Positions 28,623 through 38,564 of a stretch of DNA of 64,000 nucleotides are shown here, piece by piece. Origin of the DNA: Candidatus Nitrotoga sp. AM1P. Its GTDB lineage: Bacteria; Pseudomonadota; Gammaproteobacteria; Burkholderiales; Gallionellaceae. Each line of letters opens with the position of its first letter. Position 1 is the stretch's first letter. Where the stretch lies: NCBI RefSeq assembly GCF_013168275.1, contig NZ_AP019547.1, forward strand, positions 310,001-374,000. Direction: 5' to 3'. The notes beneath the pieces were generated by a model. That model was not told where the DNA came from and did not search any database. It saw only the letters and a program-made list of their open reading frames with translations. The position numbers and the translations under genes are program-made.

Positions 28623-31600
28623 ATGTTAGAAAAGTTAATTACATTCGCACTGCACCAGCGCATGTTTGTGCTCGCCGGCACATGTGTACTGATGATTGCC
28701 GGTTGGCAGGCCATCGAAAATCTGCCGATTGAAGCATTTCCTGATGTGCAGGATGTCCAGGTACAGATTGTTACTCAAGCTTTGGGGCAAGCTCCCGAGG
28801 AGGTAGAGCGCAGCATAACGTTACCGATTGAGCGCGAAATGAGCGGCGTTCCACGCATGACACAATTGCGTTCTGTATCTATTACTGGCTTGTCAGTAAT
28901 TACGCTTACTTTTTCCGACCGCACAGATGATTATTTTGCACGTCACCAAGTACTGGAAAAACTACAGAACATCAGCTTGCCTCCTGGCGTGCAACCCAGT
29001 CTGGCCCCTCTCACGAACGCGGTAGGTGAAGTTTATCGTTATGTGCTGGAAGTACCTAAAGGCATGCCGCCCAACGAGGTGCGCGCACTACAGGACTGGG
29101 TGTTACGTCCCGCGTTACGCCAAGTTCCAGGTGTAGCAGATGTAGTCAGTTTTGGCGGCACGGTGAAAGAATATCAAGTTCATATCAATCCCTTTCTTTT
29201 ACGCAAATTTAATGTAACGCTCGATCAGGTAGCACAAGCCCTTAGTATTAATAGTAATAATGGCGGTGGCGGTGTGCTGAAGCGAGGTGATGAGGCATTG
29301 GTGGTGCGCAGTATCGGGTTGTTTAAAACTACAGGTGACATTGCGCGGGTAGTAATTATGGCCAAGGATGGCAAGACCGTGCTGGTTAGTGATGTCGGTG
29401 AGGTAGTTATTGGTGAACGGCCGCGCTCCGGTATTGTGGCCTTCAATGATTACGACAACGTAGTGCAAGGTATCGTACAGATGACCAAAGGGCAAAATGC
29501 CACCAGGATCGTGGAAGCCCTCAAAATTCGTATTGCACAACTTACACCAAAATTGCCACCCGGGGTGAAAATTGTCCCTTACTATGACAGAACTGACTTG
29601 GTTCGCCATGCAGTTCGCACTGTGAGTGAAAATCTGATTGTTGGCGCGATATTAGTTATAGCCATCCTGATATTATTTCTGCGCAACTGGTATGCGGCGC
29701 TTGCCGTGGCGGTGATTATTCCGCTGGCAATGTTGTTTGCATTTATCCTGCTTGATCACGGAGGCGTGTCAGCCAACTTGATTTCGCTCGGCGCGGTGGA
29801 CTTCGGAATCATAATTGATAGTGCAGTCGTTTTGATCGAAGCGCTGATGGTCAAGCTTGCTCTAGCCAAGGCGGGTGCATTGCCGCAGCATCAAACTTAT
29901 GGCTGGCGTTTACATCTCATAAAACAAACCAGCATTGAGATGGGGCATCCAATCTTGTTCTCCAAGGCAATAATTATATTGGCTTTTTTGCCGATATTCA
30001 CCTTTCAGCGCGTAGAAGGAAAAATTTTCACGCCCGTTGCGCTTACCCTGACGTTCGCTCTTATAGGTGCAATTTTGTTGACACTGACATTATTGCCTAC
30101 GTTATTGAGCTATGCGGTGAAAAATAAAGATCTTGCCGAAAAGCACAGTGATTGGATGCACAAACTGCAAGGGCACTATCGAAACTTGTTGTTGTGGGCA
30201 GGTAATCGTCGTAAAAGCATCGTCGTTGTTTCCACCTGTGTGCTTGCTATCACACTTATGGCAGTCCCTTTTCTGGGGAGTGAATTTCTACCCAAGCTGG
30301 ACGAAGGCAACATCTGGCTGACTATCAGCTTGCCGCCAGCAACTGCATTAGATAAAACCAAGGATGTTGAACGTCAGGTGCGCGCTATCCTGAATTCCTA
30401 TCCCGAGGTAAATAATGTCACCACTCAAGTGGGTCGTCCCGACGATGGTACTGATCCGAAGGGGCCGAACAATCTGGAAATTATGGCTGATCTTAATCCG
30501 CATGACACATGGCATTTTGTCGATAAAGAAGCATTAATTGCGGACATGACCAAAAAAATTCGCGCTATTCCCGGCGTCCCGACGAATTTTTCGCAAGTCA
30601 TTCAAGATAATGTGGAGGAAGCGTTATCTGGTGTAAAGGGCGAAATCTCGGTTAAGATTTTTGGTTCTGATTTAGAAATTCTTGAAGATAAATCGGAACA
30701 GGTCGCCCATATCCTTAATGGTATTCGTGGAGCGGCTGACGTAGCCGCAATTAAAGTTGGCGGGCAAACCGAATTAAATATTACACTCGATCGCAATCGA
30801 ATGGCGCGTTATGGCATCAATGTCAATGACGTGAATAACACCATAAAAATCGCTATGGCAGGTAGCACAGTCAACATTTTTTACGAAGAAAGTCGACGTT
30901 TCGATGTGACCCTGCGTCTGGATAAGCCATACCGGGACGCCGTAGATGACCTTGCCGATTTACCGATAACATTACCTGCCGGAGGAACTTTACCCTTGGG
31001 CTCAATTGCTGAAATTGCAGTGCGGCAGGGAGCAGCTCGGGTTGGGCGTGAAGCAGGTGGGCGATTAGTCGCAGTAAAAGCCAATTTGCTCGGACGCGAC
31101 CAAGGCAGCTTTGTTGATGAAGCAATGGCAAAAGTGAACGCACAGGTGAAGCTTCCGCCTGGCTACAGCATGATTTGGGGTGGGCAATTTGAAAATCAGC
31201 AACGTGCAATCAAACGACTCAAAATCATTGTACCGTTGTCAATACTGATGATTTTTATATTGCTGTTCTGGGCATTTCGCTCCATGCGTAAAGCGCTTTT
31301 GGTAATCTTGATGGTGCCTTTCACGCTGATCGGAGGGATTGCCGGACTTGGATTCGCGGGGCTCCACCTGTCCGTTTCGGCCGCCGTCGGATTCATTGCC
31401 GTGGCAGGCATCTCAGTTCAAAACGGTGTGATCATGGTAGAGCAATTCATGGAAGGTTTACGTAATGGCAAAGAGATGTATGAGAGCGTACTGGAAGGTG
31501 CGGTGGCACGTCTACGTCCTATCCTGATGACCGCGCTGATGGCCGGTATCGGTCTGTTACCCGCCGCGCTCTCTCATGGTATAGGCTCGGAAACACAGCG

Positions 31601-31727
31601 CCCTTTCGCTGTGGTGATCGTCGGTGGGATTGTTTCCGCTACCTTATTCACTTTGTTATTACTGCCCCTGTTGTTCTCCGTATTTGCTGAAGAAACTAAT
31701 TCCTCTCAAAAAATTCCTGGTTTGTAA
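28623..31727 (+). CDS. Heavy-metal RND efflux pump (CzcA family)
   Basis: Inner-membrane proton-driven pump of 1034 residues, normal for HME-RND. Start motif FPDVQDVQVQIVTQ near residue 40; twelve membrane segments in two halves with two big periplasmic loops. The fourth membrane helix holds DFGIIIDSAVVLIE near residue 398, which gives the Asp/Asp/Glu proton relay and puts it in the divalent-cation (Co/Zn/Cd/Ni) type, not the Cu/Ag type that has AxG in place of DFG. The usual GAV...EN is SAV...EA here. Third gene of the operon. Substrate metal is inferred from this helix only. Confidence 0.93.
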   Translation: MLEKLITFALHQRMFVLAGTCVLMIAGWQAIENLPIEAFPDVQDVQVQIVTQALGQAPEEVERSITLPIEREMSGVPRMTQLRSVSITGLSVITLTFSDRTDDYFARHQVLEKLQNISLPPGVQPSLAPLTNAVGEVYRYVLEVPKGMPPNEVRALQDWVLRPALRQVPGVADVVSFGGTVKEYQVHINPFLLRKFNVTLDQVAQALSINSNNGGGGVLKRGDEALVVRSIGLFKTTGDIARVVIMAKDGKTVLVSDVGEVVIGERPRSGIVAFNDYDNVVQGIVQMTKGQNATRIVEALKIRIAQLTPKLPPGVKIVPYYDRTDLVRHAVRTVSENLIVGAILVIAILILFLRNWYAALAVAVIIPLAMLFAFILLDHGGVSANLISLGAVDFGIIIDSAVVLIEALMVKLALAKAGALPQHQTYGWRLHLIKQTSIEMGHPILFSKAIIILAFLPIFTFQRVEGKIFTPVALTLTFALIGAILLTLTLLPTLLSYAVKNKDLAEKHSDWMHKLQGHYRNLLLWAGNRRKSIVVVSTCVLAITLMAVPFLGSEFLPKLDEGNIWLTISLPPATALDKTKDVERQVRAILNSYPEVNNVTTQVGRPDDGTDPKGPNNLEIMADLNPHDTWHFVDKEALIADMTKKIRAIPGVPTNFSQVIQDNVEEALSGVKGEISVKIFGSDLEILEDKSEQVAHILNGIRGAADVAAIKVGGQTELNITLDRNRMARYGINVNDVNNTIKIAMAGSTVNIFYEESRRFDVTLRLDKPYRDAVDDLADLPITLPAGGTLPLGSIAEIAVRQGAARVGREAGGRLVAVKANLLGRDQGSFVDEAMAKVNAQVKLPPGYSMIWGGQFENQQRAIKRLKIIVPLSILMIFILLFWAFRSMRKALLVILMVPFTLIGGIAGLGFAGLHLSVSAAVGFIAVAGISVQNGVIMVEQFMEGLRNGKEMYESVLEGAVARLRPILMTALMAGIGLLPAALSHGIGSETQRPFAVVIVGGIVSATLFTLLLLPLLFSVFAEETNSSQKIPGL

Positions 31728-32111
31728 CTCAGAGATTATGTCAGTGGAAGTCTGATAATCGGGTTTTCGAAGAGCTGAAAGTCATGAGAACGGGAAGGGC
31801 GTTGTCACGAGGCTAGGTTTGAAGAAAACTGAATTTAAAGCTGCGGGTCGATGAATAAAAATTGGATATAAGGCGTGATATATCTGGGACGGGCAGATAG
31901 GTGACTACGTTGTCTTTCGTCTGTGGCAGTTTGGATGCCTTTTAAATCTAGTTTCACACAAGCCCGCAGCTATTCACGCAGTGGTAGACCGATCCCACAG
32001 CAAGCAAGTTATCCGCGCAAAATGGGAACGTTGCCCTCATCCAGGCTTAAGGACTGCACCTTATGCACAGTGAGGTGAGAGAGCGGGTAGCGAGGTCTTT
32101 ATCCTATCCGA
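31728..32111. other. Intergenic region, no gene seen
   Basis: About 384 bases between the convergent RND pump gene and a membrane-protein gene. No ORF with support, no RNA gene and no clear hairpin terminator were seen. Confidence 0.5.
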
Positions 32112-32927
32112 TTAAAAAGGCGGTGCACCTGCCACATACCAAGTTATGTAGGTAGCACCTGCCGCGCAGGCTAAGGTGGCAATAGATAGTAATAGTGATT
32201 GTAACCATAGCCCCATTTTTTCGGAGACTGGAATTTTGGCAGCCAGTGGAATTCCTGCCAGCACAGTTAAAGCATACCATGGCAACTGTGCGGTCAGCAC
32301 TGCGAGACAGCCAGTCAATCCGGCGATGAGTGACAAGGGCAGGGTAAAGCTACGTCCACATGGTAATCGGCTGTTAGATATTGCTTGGAGTAGAAGGTAA
32401 GCACTTGCCGCCGCACCCAGAGCTAAACCGAACTGGCCGAGCAGAGCAGATGCACCAAGCAATGCAGATCCACCCGTGCCCAATCCCAGTGCCATGCCTG
32501 CACTTCCTGCTCGTACGGGTGATTCATGTAATGTATCCATCCAGAATATCAACCAGCCGACATATAAAGCGCACCCGCCACTCCAAAGCAACATATGCGT
32601 CATATCCTGCTGTTGTAAAATGCGCAACGCCATCCACACTGTCGCAATACCGCCCGCTATAGTGAGGATCAAGCGTAGTGGACGCCAATTGAATTGTAAT
32701 AACGTTAGAGCAAGTAGTGCAGAGAGCAGGCCCAGCAGCACGATTTTGCGTGCAGAGGTGAGTGGTTCAAAAGAGAAGCCACTCACCAAGTAAACAGTAA
32801 TAGCAAACCCGGCAATAATCGCTAAACCGCTTAAGCGTAAGCGCTGTAATAATTCTGCCACTATCAGTGCGATGACGAAGGGAGCGAGACCGCCCTGTAC
32901 GGCCGGATGATCTAGCAATTCTTGCAT
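32112..32927 (-). CDS. Unrecognised polytopic membrane protein
   Basis: A 271-residue protein, almost all hydrophobic, with eight to nine likely membrane helices and short polar loops. A glycine/alanine-rich middle (SAGMALGLGTGGSALLGASALLG) suggests tightly packed helices. No catalytic or binding motif is recognised and the family is not known to me. It is divergent from htpX, sharing a 206-base gap. It could be a permease-like or scaffold protein; no function is proposed. Confidence 0.7.
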   Translation of the reverse strand: MQELLDHPAVQGGLAPFVIALIVAELLQRLRLSGLAIIAGFAITVYLVSGFSFEPLTSARKIVLLGLLSALLALTLLQFNWRPLRLILTIAGGIATVWMALRILQQQDMTHMLLWSGGCALYVGWLIFWMDTLHESPVRAGSAGMALGLGTGGSALLGASALLGQFGLALGAAASAYLLLQAISNSRLPCGRSFTLPLSLIAGLTGCLAVLTAQLPWYALTVLAGIPLAAKIPVSEKMGLWLQSLLLSIATLACAAGATYITWYVAGAPPF

Positions 32928-33133
32928 TTTGTGCGCACAGTTTTATTGGTTTCTAATGACATTTGTATCCTCACTCTGGGAATTTATTTGTCTGCGATTA
33001 AGTACATTTTATAATAATAACTTGCATTGGTGTGTACCCCTTGAAATATTGCTCATTACCCCAACATTAAGCACTACGATGTGCAAACACAAGAAATTGC
33101 ATCCCATATTTTCAGTTTAAGAGAGGCATATAT

Positions 33134-34009
33134 ATGAAACGAATTTTTCTGTTTATTCTGACCAATTTGGCTGTACTTTTTGTCATCAGTATTACCTTAC
33201 GCTTGCTGGGTATTGACAAAATATTGAATGATAGCGGTGGTATCAATTTCAATGCTCTCCTGGTCATGTCGGCAGTGATGGGTTTTGCTGGCTCGATAAT
33301 CTCGTTGTTCCTGTCCAAATGGTCGGCCAAGCGGATGGTTGGAGCACAGGTCATTTCTAATCCGATTGATCCTACTGAGCGCTGGCTGGTGGAAACAGTA
33401 CGTAAGCAGGCGCAAGCTGCGGGAATCGGCATGCCTGAAGTAGCGATCTATGAAGCACCAGACGTAAATGCTTTTGCTACCGGCTGGAATCGCAACAATG
33501 CACTAGTGGCGGTAAGTACCGGCTTGTTGCATAACATGAGTCGGGATGAGGCGGAAGCTGTGTTAGCGCACGAGATCAGCCACGTTGCCAACGGCGATAT
33601 GATAACGCTTGCGCTTATACAGGGAGTAGTCAACACTTTTGTAATCTTTTTCTCCAGAATCATTGGTCATCTAGTGGATCGTTTGGTGTTCAAGACTGAG
33701 CGTGAATATGGCCCAGCTTACTGGATTACTAACATCATTGCACAAATGGTGCTGGGCATCCTGGCCAGCATTATTGTTATGTGGTTTTCGCGCCAGCGCG
33801 AATTTCGCGCCGATGCAGGGGGGGCAAATCTGGCAGGGCGTAATAAGATGATCGCTGCATTGGAGAAGCTGAAAATTAATCACGAACAGGCTACTCTGCC
33901 CGAGCAGATGGCAGCATTTGGTATCGCGGGTGGGGGTGGTTTAGCCAAATTATTTAGTACCCATCCGTCTCTTGATGAGCGTATTGAGGCATTACGCGCA
34001 GGACGTTAA
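33134..34009 (+). CDS. htpX: Membrane zinc metalloprotease HtpX
   Basis: Inner-membrane M48 protease of 291 residues for quality control of membrane proteins. Two N-terminal helices, then the zinc motif HEISH at residues 146-150, two further helices, and the third zinc ligand in [10 protein letters not shown] near residue 222. The C-terminal [14 protein letters not shown] is typical of HtpX. An RGE-like start is preceded by GAGAGG. It stands alone; heat/CpxR control is usual in other species but no site is claimed here. Confidence 0.96.
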   Translation: MKRIFLFILTNLAVLFVISITLRLLGIDKILNDSGGINFNALLVMSAVMGFAGSIISLFLSKWSAKRMVGAQVISNPIDPTERWLVETVRKQAQAAGIGMPEVAIYEAPDVNAFATGWNRNNALVAVSTGLLHNMSRDEAEAVLAHEISHVANGDMITLALIQGVVNTFVIFFSRIIGHLVDRLVFKTEREYGPAYWITNIIAQMVLGILASIIVMWFSRQREFRADAGGANLAGRNKMIAALEKLKINHEQATLPEQMAAFGIAGGGGLAKLFSTHPSLDERIEALRAGR

Positions 34010-34130
34010 GTTAACTTTATTTTCGGAGGTTGCCGGAAGAGCTGGCTAATAGAGCGAAGGTACGACCAATAAGCCGTATTCTATTTTAATTAGAGTAAGA
34101 TCGAGTTTGGATCAATATCAGAATTCCCCT

Positions 34131-35111
34131 TTAATTTAGCACGGGATTTTCTGTTGTTGTGGGCATTGGTTGTTCCATTCTATACGGGTTAAAAGTTGTG
34201 TCAGCAGGCGTCACCATTTCTGTTGGCTGCTGCACGCTAGATGCAGGGTCACTCGAAGACGCAGTATCACTCGATGGCTGTTGCGCTGGTGATTCCATGC
34301 CGTGTGAAACAGGTGTATCGACTACTTCTGGCTTAGGTGTATCACCTACGGCTGGCTGTGAATTTTCTTGTTTATCTTCGATAGAAGTTTTATCCGGCGT
34401 ATCACCATTTTCCTCGTCATCGAATTTTTCACGAGGCGGATTACCGTCATATACTAAGCTTTGACGTTGTTGCAAATAGGCATCACGGGTAAAGGCATAA
34501 CGGTCAATAGCGGCTTCTTCCAATATTTTTTCCTGATCCAATAGCCCGGCCCGGAGATTGATCGTCCGTGTTACATACATTGTGTTACGTGTAGGTATAT
34601 TAGGAATAAGGCGAATTGGGCTGGCATAACTATCCACATACAAGCCGATGCTATCGCGAACAGTTCTGGGGCCAAAGAATGGGAGGACGACGTAAGGCCC
34701 ACTGCCGATACCCCAGTAACCTAAAGTCTGACCGAAGTCTTCGTTGTGTTTTTCAAGTCGATCAGTAATGTTAAATAAACCTAAAATCCCAAACGTTGAG
34801 TTGAACAATACGCGTGTGCCATCAGATGCAGCTTGAGCAAATTTTAATTGTAGCAGGTCGTTTATAGTGACAAGGATGTCATCCAGGTTCGAGAAAAAAT
34901 TTGTTATCATGATTTTCCCGGGTTCCGGGATGATGGTGCTATAGCCTTTCGCTACCGGTTTCAATACAGCCTTGTCCACCGTATCGTTAAATTTATACAT
35001 ACTCCGGTTAAAAGGTTCAAGTGGGTCTTGCGGATTTCTTTCCCCCTGGGTTGAAGCACAGCCACCTAATGCAAGGCTGACAAGCAATAAATAAATTCTA
35101 GTTGAGGACAT
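34131..35111 (-). CDS. mlaA: MlaA (VacJ) outer-membrane lipoprotein with long acidic tail
   Basis: Outer-membrane lipoprotein that removes mislocalised phospholipids from the outer leaflet with the Mla system. Signal peptide ends in the lipobox LALGGC; then NPQDPLEPFNRSMYKFND, the MlaA start motif, and GPYVVLPFFGPRTVRDSIG near residue 145. After about residue 215 the chain becomes an acidic, Pro/Ser/Thr-rich, low-complexity tail of roughly 110 residues (repeated SDTASSSDPASS-like text), absent from the core family. ATGs at 35144, 35120 and 35111 are in frame; 35111 gives the best signal peptide. No mlaBCDEF genes are in the window. Confidence 0.92.
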   Translation of the reverse strand: MSSTRIYLLLVSLALGGCASTQGERNPQDPLEPFNRSMYKFNDTVDKAVLKPVAKGYSTIIPEPGKIMITNFFSNLDDILVTINDLLQLKFAQAASDGTRVLFNSTFGILGLFNITDRLEKHNEDFGQTLGYWGIGSGPYVVLPFFGPRTVRDSIGLYVDSYASPIRLIPNIPTRNTMYVTRTINLRAGLLDQEKILEEAAIDRYAFTRDAYLQQRQSLVYDGNPPREKFDDEENGDTPDKTSIEDKQENSQPAVGDTPKPEVVDTPVSHGMESPAQQPSSDTASSSDPASSVQQPTEMVTPADTTFNPYRMEQPMPTTTENPVLN

Positions 35112-35378
35112 GAAAATCATTGAAAGTGAGTTTATTTGATGCAATTATAGTCGCAATGCCAATAGTCGCAAGTATCTAGATATTGCTCAGATAGTACCAT
35201 CCCGAATGGATTTACTATCTCGCTACCTGCATAGAATTGTGGCCGTTTGGATGGTTTGCTCAATCCAGCTGCTTTACTGGTAATTATACACTTATCCCGC
35301 GTTTTAACTGCACAGATGCTACATTAAGTGACTGGGGTCAGGTAGCGTGTTACGTTCAGCACATCTATATTTATTTAT

Positions 35379-35484
35379 TTAGGGAGGCGCTGATTAACTC
35401 GCGTTTCAGAATTTCACACATTTAAAAGTAAATTTGTTACGCGCGAAATTCCGCGAAATTTTGAATTAATCAGCGTCTCCTTAG
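35379..35484. mobile_element. 98-bp MITE-like element with TTAG target duplication
   Basis: Two 15-bp terminal inverted repeats, GGAGGCGCTGATTAA (35383-35397) and its complement with one mismatch (35466-35480), enclose 68 bases with no coding capacity. Both sides are flanked by TTAG (35379-35382 and 35481-35484), a 4-bp duplication fitting the YTAR target of IS5-group elements. The inside carries two GCGAAATT copies. The 513-base gap 35121-35632 holds nothing else recognisable. Confidence 0.7.
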
Positions 35485-35632
35485 GTCTTTCCCGAAATCA
35501 AAATCAAATCCACAATCTGTTATTCACATCATTAGCAATTAGTCCGTACTATAAGAAACAGACATTTCATTATCTTACAAGATCGCCCGCATCTTGCACC
35601 ATCTTTCAATCTTTGTTAAGGTTGACCGCATC

Positions 35633-35956
35633 ATGCAATTTTCCCGTGCGTTTTTTCCGTTACTCCTTACCTTGCTGTTGTTTTTTGCCCAGCAAGGTGG
35701 AACTATGCATGCTTTGCAGCATGCTCTTGCTGAGCATGGTCAGCAGCATGATAAGCACACACCGCATTCATCAGCGTGTGGGTATTGTGCGGCTTATACA
35801 CAACTGGGTGGCGTACTTGGCAGCTCTCCCCCTTCCTTCGCAGTTACCGTTATTCCGAGCGGAACGGTATGGTTTAACGCCATTACATTCCGTTCCAACC
35901 AACCCCTTATCGCTGTTGCGCGTGGCCCGCCTGATTTTCTCCAAGAAATTGCATAA
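35633..35956 (+). CDS. Small exported His/Cys protein, DUF2946-like
   Basis: A 107-residue protein. Signal-peptide-like N-terminus (FFPLLLTLLLFFAQQGG), then a His-rich stretch with HALQHALAEHGQQHDKH followed by SSACGYCAAY. This His-cluster plus CxxC layout resembles the DUF2946/CopL-like small proteins found next to metal-linked TonB receptors. It is 51 bases upstream of such a receptor gene on the same strand, so a metal-binding or sensing role is likely but unproven. The frame is open from 35594; the ATG at 35633 suits the signal peptide. Confidence 0.65.
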   Translation: MQFSRAFFPLLLTLLLFFAQQGGTMHALQHALAEHGQQHDKHTPHSSACGYCAAYTQLGGVLGSSPPSFAVTVIPSGTVWFNAITFRSNQPLIAVARGPPDFLQEIA

Positions 35957-35961
35957 GACTG

Positions 35962-35979
35962 CCTCGTTATAACGCGAGG
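35962..35979 (+). promoter_or_regulatory. Hairpin/palindrome between DUF2946-like gene and receptor gene
   Basis: CCTCG pairs with CGAGG around TTATAACG, and the centre CGTTATAACG is a perfect 10-bp palindrome. It lies just after the DUF2946-like stop and 29 bases before the receptor ATG. The TTATAAC core resembles half of Zur-type boxes, but the site is too short to name a regulator. Confidence 0.35.
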
Positions 35980-36007
35980 TTGTGTCATTTATTTTTGGAG
36001 AATTACT

Positions 36008-38521
36008 ATGTTTATGCACGTCATACTTGGCGCGGCGCTATTCACTTATGCCGCGACGAGGAAATCCATTTACTTAATACCCCTGCTATTTTTGGCTTTT
36101 ATAGCATCCGCTAAAGCCCACGCGGCTGATTCCATGCTTAGTGTTACTTGTAAAGATGAGGACAGGGGCGCCGAAATCTTTATCAATGATAAATTTAAGG
36201 GCAAATGTCCATTGAGTTTAATGATTCCCGCTGGCAAGTTGAAGTTGGAAGTTCACAAGAAAGTGGATGCTTTGAGTAATCGCGTATTCGAGCAGGAAAT
36301 AAGAGTGGGTCAAGGCGTAGATAAAAATGTCAAAGTGCTATTAGGTGCTGCGCAACTCAATGACAAAGGTAAGCAGCTCCAAGCCAGGCGACTAAGCCTG
36401 GAGCAAGCAGAATTGAAGAGGCCAGGGAAAGAAGGCACACCCGAAACTGTTGCGACTCCAGTCCCAAATTTTGCTATGACCCATCCTGTCGTTCCGCCGC
36501 CGGTCGTGGTAGCCGCACCGGCCGCAATTATTCCTCCCGTCATGTTGTCGCCGCAGGTTGTGGCTACGGAGCAAGCAGAGAATGAAGCAATCATATTGCC
36601 GCCAATTGTTGTTACCGCCAACCCGTTGGGAAGCGCGCTGTTTGATCTCGTATCACCTGTTTCTGTGCTCAGCGGAAAAGATTTATCGTTTCGGCAAGAG
36701 AGTACTTTAGGTGAAACGCTTTCTAAACTCCCGGGCGTCAGTTCCACCTACTTTGGCCCAAACGCGAGCCGTCCCGTCATTCGTGGCCTGGACGGTGATC
36801 GTGTACGGATAATGCAGAACGGTGTCGGCATGCTCGATGTTTCGGCCTTGAGCCCTGATCATGCTACAACCGTAGAGCCGTTGGTGGTAGATCGGATCGA
36901 AGTGGTGCGCGGCCCTGCAACACTGATGTATGGCGGTTCCGCAGTCGGAGGTGTAGTGAATACGCTAGACAATCGTATTCCCCAATCACCCATCGAAGGC
37001 TTGATGGGCCGCGTTGAACCTCGGATGGGCGGTGCCGCCAATGAGCGCAGCGGTGCAGCCGTACTGGAAGGCGGCAATGGCTTGGTTGCACTTCACGCTG
37101 ACATCGCTTCACGCCGAACTGACGATCTCCGTATTCCTGATTTTGCCCGATCAGACCGACAACGTACTTTGGATGGCCTTACAGTTGAACAGCCTTATGG
37201 ACGTTTGCCCAATAGCTCATTGAAGAGCGATAGCGGTGCTGTGGGCGCTTCCCTCACTTTGAACAAGGGATATATCGGCCTCTCATATAGCGATATGCAA
37301 TCGAACTACGGTACCGTGGTGGAACCGGATGTACGGGTCGACATGAACAGCAAACGGTTAGGTGTGGCGGGGGAAGTGCGCGAACTGGGCACCTTCGTTC
37401 AGGAAGTGAAATTCAAATATGGCTATACCGACTATCTGCACAATGAGTTGGATAAGGGTGAAATTGCAACCACGTTCAAAAACAAGGGGTATGAAACACG
37501 GGTAGACGCAACTCACGCCAAGTTGGGGCCATTCACCGGCGCCTTCGGTGTGCAGCTTTCAAATGCTGATTTTGAGGCGCTCGGCGCGGAGGCATTTCTG
37601 CCGAAAGTCAATACAGACGCCAAAGCGCTTTTCATTTATGAGGAAGCCACATTCGGTAATGTAAAATTTACTGCAGGGGGCCGTAACGAACATACCACAG
37701 TAGAATCGGCCGGGGATAGCCCAACAACGACGCGCTTTGGTGCTGCCCAGGCACGCAAGTTTTCAGCCAATAGCGGCGCCTTAGGCGCACTCTACACCTT
37801 CAGTCCGAAGGTTACCTTGGCTGCAAATCTTTCGCATACCGAGCGTGTGCCGACCTATGCCGAGCTATTTGCGAATGGCAGGCATGTAGCAACGGGACAG
37901 TTCGAGGTGGGTGACACAATGCTTTCTAAGGAAAAATCGAACGGTGCTGATGTACAACTGCGCTGGCGTTCAGGACCGCATTCAGCAAGTATCAGTGGTT
38001 TCTACACACGCTTCCAGAACTACATTGCGTTGATTAAAAGTGGTCAGGAGCAGGAAGAGCTTACGGAGGCTTTATTTCGTGCGGTGAAGGCTGAGTTTCA
38101 TGGTTTTGAGGCGGAAGGAAAATTTCGGATATATGAAAAAACAGGTAATCTCGATCTCAATCTGCGCGGCGACTCTGTGCGGGCGAAAAACAGCGACACG
38201 GGCGAGTCATTGCCGCGCATTTCTCCCATGCGTCTTGGCGCGGGCCTTGATTACCAACTTGGTAAATTCAGTACGAGGCTCGATGTTTCCCATTCTTTCA
38301 AGCAGGATCGAGTCGCAGAGAATGAATTGTCCACCCCTGGCTACACGCTGACCAACACCACGTTTAACTATCGCTTTAAGACGCAAGCAGTAAGCTGGGA
38401 TGCGTACATCAAAGGCAACAATCTTTTCAATCAGGAAGCACGAACACATACCTCATTTTTGAAGGAAATCGCCCCGTTGCCGGGGCGTGGTTTTCTTCTC
38501 GGTGTACGTGCCAATTTCTAG
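36008..38521 (+). CDS. TonB-dependent receptor with N-terminal PEGA-like domain, ZnuD-like
   Basis: Outer-membrane receptor of 837 residues. After a signal sequence (cleavage near residue 40) comes a PEGA-like domain (GAEIFINDKFKGKCPLSLMIP near residue 55) and a Pro/Val-rich linker (about 145-190). Then comes the TonB box region and plug (LGETLSKLPGVSSTYFG, RPVIRGLDGDRVRI, VEVVRGPATLMYGG-like text near residue 300) and the beta-barrel ending in ...GVRANF. The plug and LSPDHATTVEPL resemble ZnuD-type zinc or haem receptors. It lacks the usual His-rich loop, so the substrate is inferred. A PEGA module before a plug is unusual. GGAG lies nine bases before the ATG. Confidence 0.88.
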   Translation: MFMHVILGAALFTYAATRKSIYLIPLLFLAFIASAKAHAADSMLSVTCKDEDRGAEIFINDKFKGKCPLSLMIPAGKLKLEVHKKVDALSNRVFEQEIRVGQGVDKNVKVLLGAAQLNDKGKQLQARRLSLEQAELKRPGKEGTPETVATPVPNFAMTHPVVPPPVVVAAPAAIIPPVMLSPQVVATEQAENEAIILPPIVVTANPLGSALFDLVSPVSVLSGKDLSFRQESTLGETLSKLPGVSSTYFGPNASRPVIRGLDGDRVRIMQNGVGMLDVSALSPDHATTVEPLVVDRIEVVRGPATLMYGGSAVGGVVNTLDNRIPQSPIEGLMGRVEPRMGGAANERSGAAVLEGGNGLVALHADIASRRTDDLRIPDFARSDRQRTLDGLTVEQPYGRLPNSSLKSDSGAVGASLTLNKGYIGLSYSDMQSNYGTVVEPDVRVDMNSKRLGVAGEVRELGTFVQEVKFKYGYTDYLHNELDKGEIATTFKNKGYETRVDATHAKLGPFTGAFGVQLSNADFEALGAEAFLPKVNTDAKALFIYEEATFGNVKFTAGGRNEHTTVESAGDSPTTTRFGAAQARKFSANSGALGALYTFSPKVTLAANLSHTERVPTYAELFANGRHVATGQFEVGDTMLSKEKSNGADVQLRWRSGPHSASISGFYTRFQNYIALIKSGQEQEELTEALFRAVKAEFHGFEAEGKFRIYEKTGNLDLNLRGDSVRAKNSDTGESLPRISPMRLGAGLDYQLGKFSTRLDVSHSFKQDRVAENELSTPGYTLTNTTFNYRFKTQAVSWDAYIKGNNLFNQEARTHTSFLKEIAPLPGRGFLLGVRANF

Positions 38522-38564
38522 ATTTCCTATAACAAGATTCATTCGACAGCATGAACATGATGAT

